Below are positions 35,793 to 45,724 of a DNA stretch of 64,000 nucleotides, piece after piece. This DNA is from Polyangium fumosum (GTDB lineage: Bacteria > Myxococcota_A > Polyangia > Polyangiales > Polyangiaceae). The notes under the pieces were generated by a model. That model worked only from the letters and a program-made list of their open reading frames with translations, was not told the DNA's origin and ran no database searches. A program made the position numbers and the translations under genes. Numbering within the stretch: position 1 is the first letter of the stretch; the number at the start of each line of letters is the position of its first letter. Location of the stretch: positions 62,001-126,000 of the forward strand of contig NZ_SSMQ01000001.1 of assembly GCF_005144585.1 (NCBI RefSeq), in the 5' to 3' direction.

Positions 35793-36350
35793 ATGCAGCG
35801 GCCTACTTGGGGAGACACGGTTCGGATCAAGAGCAACGCTCCGCACGAGATGCTTCCCGGGCGTCTGGCGGCCGTTTGCGGCATGCGGGAGGTCGAAAAC
35901 GGCGATCAAGCCAAGCCGTTCGGCTGCGCGATCGGGACGACTCTCTATCTCCTTGAATTCGGGGACGGACACTCGATCGAGATCCCGGAGCACTTGGTGG
36001 AGGTTGCCAACGAGCAATGTTCTTTTCTTGTGTGTGGAACGACTGCCCCCCAGCGTGTCCCCGCCCGGCCGGCAGCAAGCGTTGGTCAACAGCAAGTGAG
36101 AAGCTGGGCAATGAGTTCATCCACAGAGTCTCTCTACCTTCGGGACCTCGGCGGGCTGCTCAAAGAGATGGCACTCCGAGCGAAGAAGGAGGCTCTCTCG
36201 GCCTCCGAAGCAGACCGTGGCTTTGCTCTCGGGCGTCTCATGGCGATGCACGAGGTGGTCTCGCTCATGCAGCAGCATGCAGATGCCTTTGGGCTCGACG
36301 TGAAGGACATCGACCTCGAAGAGATCAGCCCCGAGCAAGACCTTGTTTAG
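35793..36350 (+). CDS. Hypothetical protein, apparently two small modules joined
   Basis: A 185-residue protein without a signal sequence. Module 1 (residues 1-70) is beta-rich with WGDTVRIKS, LAAVCGMRE and EFGDGHSIEIPEHLVEV, reminiscent of small SH3-like or immunity-type domains. Residues 71-106 are cysteine- and proline-containing filler. Module 2 (from Met107, 36111) is helical: LYLRDLGGLLKEMAL, then RLMAMHEVVSLMQQ. Each module looks like a complete small protein, so the gene may be a fusion after loss of a stop. The start used is ATG 35793 after GAGGAG (close spacing); GTG 35763 is also open. No function can be given. Confidence 0.6.
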   Translation: MQRPTWGDTVRIKSNAPHEMLPGRLAAVCGMREVENGDQAKPFGCAIGTTLYLLEFGDGHSIEIPEHLVEVANEQCSFLVCGTTAPQRVPARPAASVGQQQVRSWAMSSSTESLYLRDLGGLLKEMALRAKKEALSASEADRGFALGRLMAMHEVVSLMQQHADAFGLDVKDIDLEEISPEQDLV

Positions 36351-36423
36351 GTAAGCGGCCAGGAAGAGCCGGTATCGACGACGTGGTCGACGCGGCTGGT
36401 TTCCACTTCGGGCTTCCGTCCGA

Positions 36424-37689
36424 ATGACAACTTCGGTTACAGTGCTGGGACTTTTTTCGAAGTCCTGGCCGATGTCCTCTTTCCGTCAACATCTCCTGTG
36501 GTTCCCGGCGGCTTGGCTCGTGGTGCTCGCGGCGCCGGGGGTGGCTGCGCAGGGCACCCCGACGTCGCCGACGCCTTCTCCAAACACGCCGACGCCTTCG
36601 GGAGCATCGGGCGCACAACCTCCACCGACCGGTTCGACGCCACCACCGACCGGTTCGACGCCACCGCCGACCGAGTCGACGCCACCGCCGACCGAGTCGA
36701 CGCCGCCGCCGACCGAGCCGACGCCACCGCCGACCGAGTCAACGCCATCACCGACCGAGCCGACGCCACCGCCGCCCCCACCCGCGCCCATCGCCCCCAA
36801 GCCCACGCCCGCCCCGGAGCTGACGAAGTTCCAGGTGCAGTCACACGCCTACAGCGGCTTTCGGTGGCCGGGGTACACCGTGGGGGCCAGCATCCGCGGC
36901 GGCGGCGGTATGTTCGGCTCTTCCCTCGGCCAGGGCAATCCGCTCGTCACCGGGTACCGCTTCGTCGAGCGGGGCGGCTTCATCTCCGGCTTCGTGGTCG
37001 GCGGCATCTTTTATCTGCTCGGCGCCACCGCGGCGAGCATGCCGGACTCCACCAGCGTCTCGACCTCGTCCTATCTGCGCACGAACAACCGCGGCGAAAC
37101 CGAGCGGGTCACCACCACCACGTACACCGCGACCTCCAGCAGGAGCGCCGCAGAACGCGAGGCCGCCCTCGAGGCCGCCGGGGAGGGCGCCAAGGGCCTC
37201 ATCGCCTATCGCCAGCAATCCTTCGAGCTCGACGTCTTCACCCGCAAGTGGTTCGGCTCGGACCTCGGCGACGCCCGCGGGTATCGAATGAACTTCCTCT
37301 TCACCGTCTACACGGGGAAACGATTCATCCTCGAGGGCGGGTTCGGCTTCGGCGACGTCAGCGCGATCGTCCCCGGCAAGGACATCCTCGTCGAGGAGAA
37401 GTACGTCGGGATCCCGGTCCGCTTCATCGTCCCCTGGGGCCCGTTCTACGCCCAGGCGGCGGTCGACCTGAACTTCCGCGGGCTCGACTTCGGCCTGCTC
37501 GCGGACGACGAGATCGAGACGCGCGAGGTGGACGGGCGCCGCATGCGCGTGGACCCGGTAAGGCCGATTCCGCTCACGATCTCGGTGAATGCGATGCTCT
37601 GGCGGCTGCACCTCTCGGTGGGCGTGGAGACGGCGCGGCCGTGGACGGGCCAGTTCGGGTATGTCGCCACGGCGGGGGCGAGGTTTTAG
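36424..37689 (+). CDS. Outer-membrane beta-barrel-like protein with proline/threonine repeat
   Basis: A 421-residue exported protein. A hydrophobic signal (LLWFPAAWLVVLAAPGVAAQ) is followed by seven PTESTPP-type heptads (residues 68-116) and a Pro/Ala run. From about residue 140 the protein has alternating aromatic strands (YSGFRWPGYTVGASI, MNFLFTVYTGKRFILEGGF) and ends in VATAGARF, a C-terminal Phe typical of outer-membrane barrels. The proline-rich segment may span peptidoglycan. It precedes a second barrel-like gene by two bases. Confidence 0.7.
   Translation: MTTSVTVLGLFSKSWPMSSFRQHLLWFPAAWLVVLAAPGVAAQGTPTSPTPSPNTPTPSGASGAQPPPTGSTPPPTGSTPPPTESTPPPTESTPPPTEPTPPPTESTPSPTEPTPPPPPPAPIAPKPTPAPELTKFQVQSHAYSGFRWPGYTVGASIRGGGGMFGSSLGQGNPLVTGYRFVERGGFISGFVVGGIFYLLGATAASMPDSTSVSTSSYLRTNNRGETERVTTTTYTATSSRSAAEREAALEAAGEGAKGLIAYRQQSFELDVFTRKWFGSDLGDARGYRMNFLFTVYTGKRFILEGGFGFGDVSAIVPGKDILVEEKYVGIPVRFIVPWGPFYAQAAVDLNFRGLDFGLLADDEIETREVDGRRMRVDPVRPIPLTISVNAMLWRLHLSVGVETARPWTGQFGYVATAGARF
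36625..36771 (+). repeat. Seven 21-nt coding repeats (PTESTPP heptads)
   Basis: Seven in-frame 21-nt units starting at 36625 encode PTGSTPP (twice), PTESTPP (twice), PTEPTPP, PTESTPS and PTEPTPP. The period equals that of the non-coding tract at 33289-33582. Slippage here would change only linker length. Confidence 0.85.
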
Positions 37690-37691
37690 CC

Positions 37692-38474
37692 ATGGTCTTG
37701 TGCACACGAATGCCCCGCCCGCTCGCCGCCTCGTTGTTCGTCTTCGCCGCGCTCGCCCTCGCGCCCGGCGTGGCCCGGGCCGACGATTGGAGCCCGCGGG
37801 ACGAGTCCTCCTCGGACGACGTCTTGCAGAGCTACGGCCTCGGCACGAACCACTTCGGCAGCGTGGCGATCGTCTACACGCCGCGCTCCGTGTTCGATTT
37901 CGAGGAGAACGAGCAGGACCCGCCGATCGCCGGCACGGGTGCTCTCACGATCGCGGCGTGTATCCTCCCGCTGCCCACGCTCTTCGGGGGCATGGGCGGC
38001 ATGGAGGGGGACATCACGATCGGGTTCCCGCTCTTCAAATCGTACTTCGGCGGCTTCGGCGCGAACCTGGGCCTCGTCGTGCAGCCGATTTCGTTCCGCC
38101 ACCTGCGCGCGAGCCTCGCGGTCGGCGGCGGCTTCAACGCCCACGGGTATGGGTACTTGAAGCCGCGCATCGCCTTCACGATCGTGCCGCACTACATCGA
38201 CGCCGAGGCGACGTACCGCTGGATCCCGGAGACCGCGAGCAACGTCTTCGGCGGCCGGACGGATGGCCTCGAAGACGAGGGCTTCGGCGAGCACAAGTTC
38301 CGGGCGTCGTTGTTCGTGTCCTTCCGCCAGAGGAAAGACCGCGACGACTTCAGCGTCCCCGGCGTGCACCTCTTCTTCGAGTACACCCGCGTCTCGGGCG
38401 ACACGGAGGAGCTCGCGCGCGTCAGCATTCGCGCCGGCGATTTCATGAGCTTCGGGCTCGGCGCGGCCCTCTGA
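37692..38474 (+). CDS. Exported beta-barrel-like protein
   Basis: A 260-residue protein. The signal peptide (LAASLFVFAALALAPGVARA) ends near residue 30. The mature part has repeated amphipathic strands with aromatic borders (FGSVAIVYTPRSVFDF, GLVVQPISFRHLRASLAVGG, HYIDAEATYRWI, HLFFEYTRVSG), suggesting an outer-membrane or surface barrel. ATG 37692 lies two bases after the preceding stop, so the two genes are probably one operon. There is no family name I can support. Confidence 0.65.
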   Translation: MVLCTRMPRPLAASLFVFAALALAPGVARADDWSPRDESSSDDVLQSYGLGTNHFGSVAIVYTPRSVFDFEENEQDPPIAGTGALTIAACILPLPTLFGGMGGMEGDITIGFPLFKSYFGGFGANLGLVVQPISFRHLRASLAVGGGFNAHGYGYLKPRIAFTIVPHYIDAEATYRWIPETASNVFGGRTDGLEDEGFGEHKFRASLFVSFRQRKDRDDFSVPGVHLFFEYTRVSGDTEELARVSIRAGDFMSFGLGAAL

Positions 38475-38550
38475 CCCAGGCAGCCCCGGACACGCGTCCG
38501 GATTGTTCGAAACGCGGGAACCCTCTCGCCCGAGCGCTGTCGGTTGGACC

Positions 38551-39093
38551 ATGCGCTCGGGCCTCCTCTTCATGAACGGCATCCTCCTCGCAGGCATCGC
38601 TTTCGCCCTGGGCATCGGCCCCGGGACCCACGAAAAGCGCCTCCTGGCCGCCGACACCATCCAGGCCTCCGAGACCCCCGTCGACATGGCCGCCCTCGAA
38701 TCGGCCGCCGCGCTCTCGCCCACCGTCGACTCCGTCGTGGCCCTCGCCTCGGCGTACGTCGACCGTGGCCAGCCCGGCCTCGCGAGCGCCGTCATCGACA
38801 AGGCCCCCCGCGCCCTTCAGCTCGATCCCCGCGTCGCCGACGTCGCGGCCCGCGCCCTTTTCCACCGCGGGCAGGCGCGGAAGGCCCTCGCGGCCGTCGA
38901 GGGCGCGCTCGACGCCTGCGACACCGACGCGGTCGCGTGCAGCTCCTGGCAGGTCGCGAAGGCCCGCCGCCAGGCCGCGTTTCTCCATGAAGTCGTGGCC
39001 GCGGGCGTCGAGGACCCCAGGACGGATCCCGCCGCCGTCCGGGCTGCGTACGAGCGTTCGACGCAGAAGGTCGGTCTTGTCGCGATGCGTTGA
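38551..39093 (+). CDS. Small membrane-anchored TPR-like protein
   Basis: A 180-residue protein with one N-terminal hydrophobic segment (GLLFMNGILLAGIAFALGIG) and then helix pairs of TPR type: SPTVDSVVALASAYVDRGQP, DPRVADVAARALFHRGQARK and DACDTDAVACSSWQVAKARR. It probably anchors in the inner membrane with the TPR domain outside. ATG 38551 is the natural start for the signal-anchor. Function unknown. Confidence 0.65.
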   Translation: MRSGLLFMNGILLAGIAFALGIGPGTHEKRLLAADTIQASETPVDMAALESAAALSPTVDSVVALASAYVDRGQPGLASAVIDKAPRALQLDPRVADVAARALFHRGQARKALAAVEGALDACDTDAVACSSWQVAKARRQAAFLHEVVAAGVEDPRTDPAAVRAAYERSTQKVGLVAMR

Positions 39094-39237
39094 AGCCGCC
39101 CGGGGGCGCGTCCGTCACGTGACGTAAGACGCACCCAAGGAAAATCGGGCGGCGTTGTCGGATGCCCCATCGGCGCCGCCATGTCACGATTCTTTTTCTG
39201 GTTCGTCTCAGGAAGCGATGACTGGAACCCACCGACG

Positions 39238-40149
39238 ATGCGTACGCGGGAGGCCATCGCCAGCGTGCTGAATCGACGCGAGCCCCGCTCCTCCCCGCCT
39301 TCCTCCCTCGGCGCCCGCCTTTCGAGTGGCCTGCCTTGGGCGACCGTCTTCGTCTCCACCTCCCTCCTCGTCGGCTGCGGCCAGCCCACCAAGCGCCCGA
39401 TCGCGACCCCCGCGTCGCACGGTCAGGCCGAGGAGCGCCCCTTCATCTTCCAGCCGCCCGTGGACCTCGACATCGAGAACAAGGTCAACGCGGTCGTGCG
39501 GATCGTGGGGGACGTGACGTGCACGGGCACGCTCATCGCGGAGGACCTCGTGCTCACGGCGCACCACTGCGTCTCGGAGCGCGACGCCGACGGGACGGTG
39601 CATAACCGCGACAAGGATCCGGAGAGCCTCACCATCGAGCTCGGCGGCGACGACCTGCCCTGGGGCGAGGTGAAAGTGCGCGCGATCGTGAGCCCGGATT
39701 GCGGTTACGTGTCAGGCGAAGGCGACATCGCGATCCTCGTCCTCTCGCGGAAGCTCGTCGGCGTGCCCACGCTGAGCCCGCGCATCGAGGAGGCGCCCAC
39801 GCAAAACGAGTCGATTTACCCGATCGGGTTTGGAAGGTGCGCGCTCTCGCGTGGGCCGATCCATCGCATCGAGCGCGTGGGCGGGCCGATCGGCAAGGTG
39901 CGCAGCGGCGATTTCATCGCGGTCGCCTCGGTTTGCCCCGGCGATTCGGGCGGACCGGCCTACAGCGCGAACCGGCAAGACGTGGTCGGCGTGGTCTCGG
40001 CCTCCGTGATGGATGGCGACGACGCGACGGCGGCGCCCTCGATCTTCGTGCGGCTCGACGCGTGGCGTGAGCTCTTCAGCGCCGCCAAGGAAATCGCGAA
40101 CGGGACGAGCCCGAGCGAGCTGCCGCCCTTCCGAAGCTGCCAGCGCTGA
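39238..40149 (+). CDS. Trypsin-like serine protease lipoprotein
   Basis: A 303-residue exported protease. The hydrophobic segment WATVFVSTSLLVGC provides a lipobox near residue 47 after an unusually long n-region. The S1 catalytic triad is intact: His in LTAHHC, Asp in EGDIAILVLS and Ser in CPGDSGGP. Two starts are possible: ATG 39238 (used) and ATG 39181; neither has a strong ribosome binding site. The role may be in extracellular digestion or in envelope quality control. The 3' end is followed by the signal-peptidase-like gene 75 bases on. Confidence 0.8.
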   Translation: MRTREAIASVLNRREPRSSPPSSLGARLSSGLPWATVFVSTSLLVGCGQPTKRPIATPASHGQAEERPFIFQPPVDLDIENKVNAVVRIVGDVTCTGTLIAEDLVLTAHHCVSERDADGTVHNRDKDPESLTIELGGDDLPWGEVKVRAIVSPDCGYVSGEGDIAILVLSRKLVGVPTLSPRIEEAPTQNESIYPIGFGRCALSRGPIHRIERVGGPIGKVRSGDFIAVASVCPGDSGGPAYSANRQDVVGVVSASVMDGDDATAAPSIFVRLDAWRELFSAAKEIANGTSPSELPPFRSCQR

Positions 40150-40224
40150 GCGGCGCGCGCGGCGCAGCCCGCCCCGCCGGATGCTCGCCCGCCCGGCCGC
40201 ACCTGCGATACGATCTGCGCTCCG

Positions 40225-40863
40225 ATGCAGAAATTCGGCAAAGCGCTCGGCTACACCGTCCTCGCCCTCGTGGTGGTCTTCGGGCTCCTCAGGGTGCTGC
40301 TCTTCAAGACCTGGGCCGTGCCGACGACGCTCCGTCTCTCGGCGTCGGTCGCGCCGACGCTCGACGGCGGGGACTTCGTGCTCCTCTTGACCCGAGGCAC
40401 GCCGGGCTTCGGGGATCTCGTCCGTTGCAAGGACCCCGAGGATCCGACCCAGTACGTGGTCGGCCGCATCATCGGCGTCGAGGGCGACAAGATCGAGATC
40501 ACCGCGCGGAGCGTCGAGGTCAACGGCAAGCGCTACAACACCGTCCAGGCGTGCCCGGCGCGCAAGTACCAAACGCTGCACCCGAACACCGAGGCCGAGG
40601 TCGAGCTCGAGTGTGGCGTCGTGGAGATGGGCGGGGGGTGGCATTACCGCGGGCAGACGAAGTCCAAGACGAGCCCCTCGACCTTCAAGGCCGAGGTGGG
40701 CGAGGGCATGGTCTATCTGCTCAGCGACAACATCGACCTCTACGACGATTCCCGCGAGTTCGGTACGCTGGAGCGCGCCACGTGCAAGGAGCGCGTGGTC
40801 TTCCGGTTCGTCGGCAAGAACGGCTGGGGCGACGCGGACGCCCGGATGACGGTGATCCGATGA
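40225..40863 (+). CDS. Signal peptidase I-like (S26) protein lacking the catalytic lysine
   Basis: A 212-residue membrane protein. The N-terminal helix (TVLALVVVFGLLRVLL) is followed by the S26 box SASVAPTLDGGD with the nucleophile position Ser41 present. The box that normally carries the general-base lysine (KR) reads YVVGRIIGVEGD, with Gly80 where Lys is expected. The last box, LLSDNIDLYDDSREFG, is close to the family GDNRxxSxDSRxFG pattern. Without the lysine, the usual Ser-Lys mechanism is not available, so the protein may be inactive, use another base or serve a different role. No lepB is seen nearby. Confidence 0.8.
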   Translation: MQKFGKALGYTVLALVVVFGLLRVLLFKTWAVPTTLRLSASVAPTLDGGDFVLLLTRGTPGFGDLVRCKDPEDPTQYVVGRIIGVEGDKIEITARSVEVNGKRYNTVQACPARKYQTLHPNTEAEVELECGVVEMGGGWHYRGQTKSKTSPSTFKAEVGEGMVYLLSDNIDLYDDSREFGTLERATCKERVVFRFVGKNGWGDADARMTVIR

Positions 40864-40940
40864 CACGCTCGTTCGGATCCTTGTTTGCTTGACCCTCCTC
40901 TCGATCGCCGTTTAGAACCGGGTGTCCCCGAGGAACGACG

Positions 40941-42059
40941 TTGGGCAACGAGCAGCACGAGATAGGCATCGTTTGCGGTCAGTGCGACACGTGGAGCCCC
41001 ATGGGCGCCGCGAGCTGCACGGCGTGCGACAACGATCTGGCCCTGTTCGGGAGCCGGCAATCCGTCCTGCCGACGCCGCTGCCGCCGGCGCCCGTGCGTC
41101 CGGCCGTGTCGGCCCGTCCCGCGACGACGCCTGCGCCGCCGCTGCATCGCCCCGCGACGCCGCTGCCCGCCGCAGCGACCTCCGTGGGACCTCGCCGCGT
41201 CCCCGCGGCGGGCGCCGTTCCCGCGCAAAAAACCCCAGCACGAAGCGAGTTCGCGGACCTATCGCAGGAGGAGCTCATGGAGCAAGCCCGTAACTACGTC
41301 TGCCGTTCCTGCTCGAGCGGCGTCCCCTCGGGCCACAAGTTCTGCGGGAGGTGCGGGACTGCCGTTCCGCTCGAGATCATGAACGCGCAGACGCTCTTCT
41401 TCGGGGACATGCAGAACCCGGCGAAGGCGAAGCTCATCCTGATCCGCGGCGAAGGCATGGACGGCCTGAGCTTCCACCTCAAGGCCGAGCAGCACATCGT
41501 CGGCCGCAACGGTCAGCTCGTCTTCCCCGACGATCCGTTCGTCTCTCCGAAACACGCGAACTTCTTCTACCGAGACGGCAAGCTCGTCGTGCGCGACGAG
41601 GGCTCGCTGAACGGCGTCTACATCCGCGTGCGCGGCACCGTCGACATCGTCCCGAGCGACACGTTCCTCGCCGGCGAGCAGCTCTTCCGCCTCGATTCGA
41701 GCCCCAAGCCCTCCGACGGGCAGGACCCGGACGGCACGTACTTTTATTCGTCGCCGAAGCATCCGAGCCCCTTCCGGCTCACGCAGATCCTCCAGGGCGG
41801 CGCGGTCGGCATGACGGTGTGCGCGCGGGGTTCGTCGCTGCAGATCGGGCGCGAAGGCGGCGACCTGAACTTCCCGGGCGACCTCTACATGTCGGGCTCG
41901 CACTGCCGGATCGAGGAGAGCAGCGGGCGCTTCTCGCTGACCGATCTGAACAGCCGCAACGGCACGTACGTGCGCATCAAGAGCGAGCGCGAGCTCGGGC
42001 ACGGCGACTACCTCTTCATCGGCCGCAAGCTCTTGCGCGTCGAGCTGAACACGAACTAG
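40941..42059 (+). CDS. Zinc-ribbon plus double FHA-domain protein
   Basis: A 372-residue cytosolic protein. Two zinc-ribbon motifs (CGQC..C..C near residue 13 and CRSC..C..CG near 120) flank a Pro/Ala linker (residues 40-95). Two FHA domains follow: residues 165-240 with IVGRNGQLVFPDD and SLNGVYI, and 285-365 with LQIGREGGDL and DLNSRNGTYV. FHA domains bind phosphothreonine, so this is probably an adaptor for Ser/Thr kinase signalling, abundant in myxobacteria. The start is TTG 40941 with GAGGA seven bases upstream. Confidence 0.85.
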   Translation: MGNEQHEIGIVCGQCDTWSPMGAASCTACDNDLALFGSRQSVLPTPLPPAPVRPAVSARPATTPAPPLHRPATPLPAAATSVGPRRVPAAGAVPAQKTPARSEFADLSQEELMEQARNYVCRSCSSGVPSGHKFCGRCGTAVPLEIMNAQTLFFGDMQNPAKAKLILIRGEGMDGLSFHLKAEQHIVGRNGQLVFPDDPFVSPKHANFFYRDGKLVVRDEGSLNGVYIRVRGTVDIVPSDTFLAGEQLFRLDSSPKPSDGQDPDGTYFYSSPKHPSPFRLTQILQGGAVGMTVCARGSSLQIGREGGDLNFPGDLYMSGSHCRIEESSGRFSLTDLNSRNGTYVRIKSERELGHGDYLFIGRKLLRVELNTN

Positions 42060-42070
42060 GCGGATCCCTC

Positions 42071-42460
42071 GTGACCACAAAGCCCCATCGGCCGCTCTGC
42101 TTCGCCGACGCCACAGGCGGCGCGCTCGCGGCTCTCGGCGCCGCGGTGGCGCGCGCGCTCGGTCATACAGACGCGGTGGCCGCGACCTCCGGCGAGGTCT
42201 CGCCGCTGCCCGCCGAGGTGCCGGCGGTGCTCGCGGAGATCGGCCTGGAAACACCGTCGATCCTGAAGCTCGACGAGGCGCTCGTGAACCCGCACGCCGT
42301 CGTGTGGCTCGCGGAGGGAGCAGCGCCGGTGGCGGACGCGCGGACGCTCGCGTGCAAGCTCGCGCCGGCGGACGCGGGCGAGCTCGAACGGATGGCGACG
42401 GCGCGGATCGTGCGGGATCGGATCGAGCGGATGCTCGAGCTCGAGCAAGCGACGGGCTGA
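42071..42460 (+). CDS. Small protein resembling a degenerate low-molecular-weight phosphatase/arsenate reductase
   Basis: A 129-residue protein. The N-terminal segment LCFADATGGALAALGAAVAR occupies the position of the LMW-PTP/ArsC P-loop, and the next part (AVAATSGEVSPLP, then AVLAEIGLETPSILKLDE) follows the order seen in those proteins. The CX5R catalytic cysteine and arginine are absent, so catalysis by that mechanism is unlikely. GTG 42071 is 11 bases after the FHA gene stop. It may be an accessory to the FHA protein; this is speculation. Confidence 0.5.
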   Translation: MTTKPHRPLCFADATGGALAALGAAVARALGHTDAVAATSGEVSPLPAEVPAVLAEIGLETPSILKLDEALVNPHAVVWLAEGAAPVADARTLACKLAPADAGELERMATARIVRDRIERMLELEQATG

Positions 42461-42479
42461 ACGACGCCTTCACCGCCAG

Positions 42480-42503
42480 CCCCTCTCCCTCGCGGGAGAG
42501 GGG
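42480..42503. terminator. Perfect GC-rich palindromic element, copy 2
   Basis: Arms CCCCTCTCCC and GGGAGAGGGG pair perfectly around the loop TCGC. It lies between two convergent genes, 19 bases after one stop and 6 bases before the other, as expected of a bidirectional terminator. It is the same element family as 54121-54146. Confidence 0.65.
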
Positions 42504-42509
42504 AGGAGA

Positions 42510-43181
42510 TCAGCGCTTGCGGCTCGTGCGGCGGAGCGCCTCTTCGTGGTGCGTGGCGATCGTGTCGGCCACGGAGAACGCGGCCTTCACGGCCGTCATG
42601 AGCGCGCGCAGGACGGGCTCGGGGATCAGGGCGATGAGCCGCTCGAGGTCCACCGGGCCGTCCGTGTTCGGCACGTAGCGGTCCATCAGCTCGGCGAAGA
42701 GATCGTACTTGCGCGAGAGGTCGTCGAGCCGCTTGCGGAGCGCGTTCGCCTCGTCGCCCTGCGCGTCGCCGAGCAGGCCGAGGGCGCGGCGCGAGAGGGC
42801 GCGTTTGTCCTGCACGACGCGGCGCAGGCGCGCGAGGTAGGCGCCGATGATCACGTCGGGGTACTTGCCCCGAAGCGTGTACGAGTCGTGCCGCGCGCCG
42901 GACTCGCGGCGGCGCTCGATGATGCCCGCCGCTTCGAGGCCGCGCAGGTTCGCGAAGATGTTGCTCTTCGATCGGCCGAGCTCCATCGAGAGCTCGTCCA
43001 TCGAGCGCGGGCTGTCGGCGAGGTAGAGCGCGGCGACGACCTGCCCGCCGAGCCGCGTGATGCCGGGGAACGAGGCGGCGATCTCCGCGCCCACGCCTTC
43101 GAGCAGCGCAAGGCGCGCGGCGATGACGCGTTCGTCGGGGGCGCTCGGTTCTCCGTCTCCGTCTGGCCTGCGAGAGGTCAT
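42510..43181 (-). CDS. GbsR/MarR-family transcriptional regulator
   Basis: A 223-residue protein. A winged helix-turn-helix of the GbsR type is visible: ITRLGGQVVAALYLADSPR, MDELSMELGRSKSNIFANLR and EAAGIIERRRESGARHDSY. The C-terminal 110 residues are helical (probable dimer or effector region). The start MTSRRPDG at 43179-43181 is 19 bases after the TlpA-like stop, so it is the last gene of a minus-strand radical SAM-Grx-TlpA-GbsR operon and may autoregulate it. Confidence 0.85.
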   Translation of the reverse strand: MTSRRPDGDGEPSAPDERVIAARLALLEGVGAEIAASFPGITRLGGQVVAALYLADSPRSMDELSMELGRSKSNIFANLRGLEAAGIIERRRESGARHDSYTLRGKYPDVIIGAYLARLRRVVQDKRALSRRALGLLGDAQGDEANALRKRLDDLSRKYDLFAELMDRYVPNTDGPVDLERLIALIPEPVLRALMTAVKAAFSVADTIATHHEEALRRTSRKR

Positions 43182-43200
43182 CGCGGGCGCCAATGTAGCT

Positions 43201-43869
43201 TCAGGAGTCGTCCATGCACAGGGACGCGTGTTTGCCGCGCGGCACGCCCTGGAGGAAGTCGACGGGGCAGCCGAAGTCGAGGACCGCGCCCGAGGGCTTC
43301 TTGAGCATCTCGCCGATCTCGACGGCGCTCGCCTCGGACCAGTCGCGCGCGCCGTCGAAGCGGGCGCGGATGATGCCGTTCTTGTCGATGAGCCAGGTCT
43401 CGGGGAAAAGCTTCGTGCCGTAGCGGTCAGCGACGATCTTCGAGTCCGTGTCGAAGAGCACGGGGAAGGGCGCGTCACCGTCGAGCAGCACGCGCAGGAG
43501 GTCACGCACCTTCGTGCGGTCCTCGTCGATCGTGACGGTCAGGAGGACCATGTCCTTGCGGCCGCGCAGCACGCGCGCGAGCGTGGCGAGCGAGGGCATT
43601 TCCTCTTTGCAGGGGCCACACGTCTCGGTCCAAAAGTTCAGGAAGACGACCTTGCCGCGGAAGGACGAGAGCCGGACGGGTTTGCCGTCGAGGTCGGGCA
43701 GCTCGAAGTCGGGCGCGAGCCGATCGCGGCCGGCGTACGCGGGGTTGAGGCCACACATCGCGGTGCAGCTCGCGCGGACCTGATCGTTCTTCGCGGCCGT
43801 GACGAAGCCAAAGACGGCGATGGCCGCGGCCACGATGAAGACGATCTGCAGGAGCGTGGACGACTTCAT
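43201..43869 (-). CDS. TlpA-like thioredoxin-fold protein, membrane-anchored
   Basis: A 222-residue protein with an N-terminal helix (LLQIVFIVAAAIAVFGFVTA) and a periplasm-facing thioredoxin/AhpC-TSA domain. The redox motif is CGPC in FWTETCGPCKEEM, with the cis-Pro context LFPETWLID. A loop with CTAMCGLNPAYAG precedes the domain and may bind haem or form a second disulfide. Probable role: thiol-disulfide exchange outside the cytoplasm. The start ATG 43867-43869 gives the helix at the N-terminus. Confidence 0.88.
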   Translation of the reverse strand: MKSSTLLQIVFIVAAAIAVFGFVTAAKNDQVRASCTAMCGLNPAYAGRDRLAPDFELPDLDGKPVRLSSFRGKVVFLNFWTETCGPCKEEMPSLATLARVLRGRKDMVLLTVTIDEDRTKVRDLLRVLLDGDAPFPVLFDTDSKIVADRYGTKLFPETWLIDKNGIIRARFDGARDWSEASAVEIGEMLKKPSGAVLDFGCPVDFLQGVPRGKHASLCMDDS

Positions 43870-43912
43870 GCCTCGACCTCCATAGCGCAAGGGCGCCCCT
43901 GCGCCCACTCGC

Positions 43913-44160
43913 TCACGCCTCGGACTCGCGGATCAACCGCAGGAGCCGCGCCTCGTCGACGCGGTGCTTCATGATCTTACGGCCGTCGAGCTCCAGGACG
44001 GGCACGTCCCAATCGTAGGCCGCGCGCTTTTCGGCCGGGGCCTCGTGGTCGAGGTCCACGACCAAAAGCTCGAAAGGCTCCGTGCTGCGCACCTGTTCGA
44101 GCGCCTCTTTGGCCACGTCGCAGAGGTGACATCGCTCCCGCGTGTACAGGGTGAGGGTCT

Positions 44161-44164
<4 letters not shown>
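43913..44164 (-). CDS. Glutaredoxin-family (DUF836-like) protein
   Basis: An 83-residue glutaredoxin fold: TLYTRERCHLCDVAKEAL carries the CxxC pair, VPVLELDG the cis-Pro. The short length matches the DUF836/Grx-like group. It is cytosolic. ATG 44164 overlaps the radical SAM stop as ATGA, so it is translationally coupled and may supply thiol reductant to that enzyme; this link is inferred from position. Confidence 0.88.
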
Positions 44165-45642
<1,478 letters not shown>

Positions 45643-45724
45643 TCGGGGAGAGACTCCTTCAGCAGGCTCGGTGGCGCAAGCGATCCCGGCCGATTTCCTC
45701 ACGGAAACACCCAAGATCCCCGCG

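Noticed and set aside
40225-40863. Reading error explaining the missing lysine in the signal peptidase-like gene
   Set aside because: The surrounding frame is intact and the Lys-to-Gly difference would need more than one base change, so a single error is unlikely; it remains reported as a finding.
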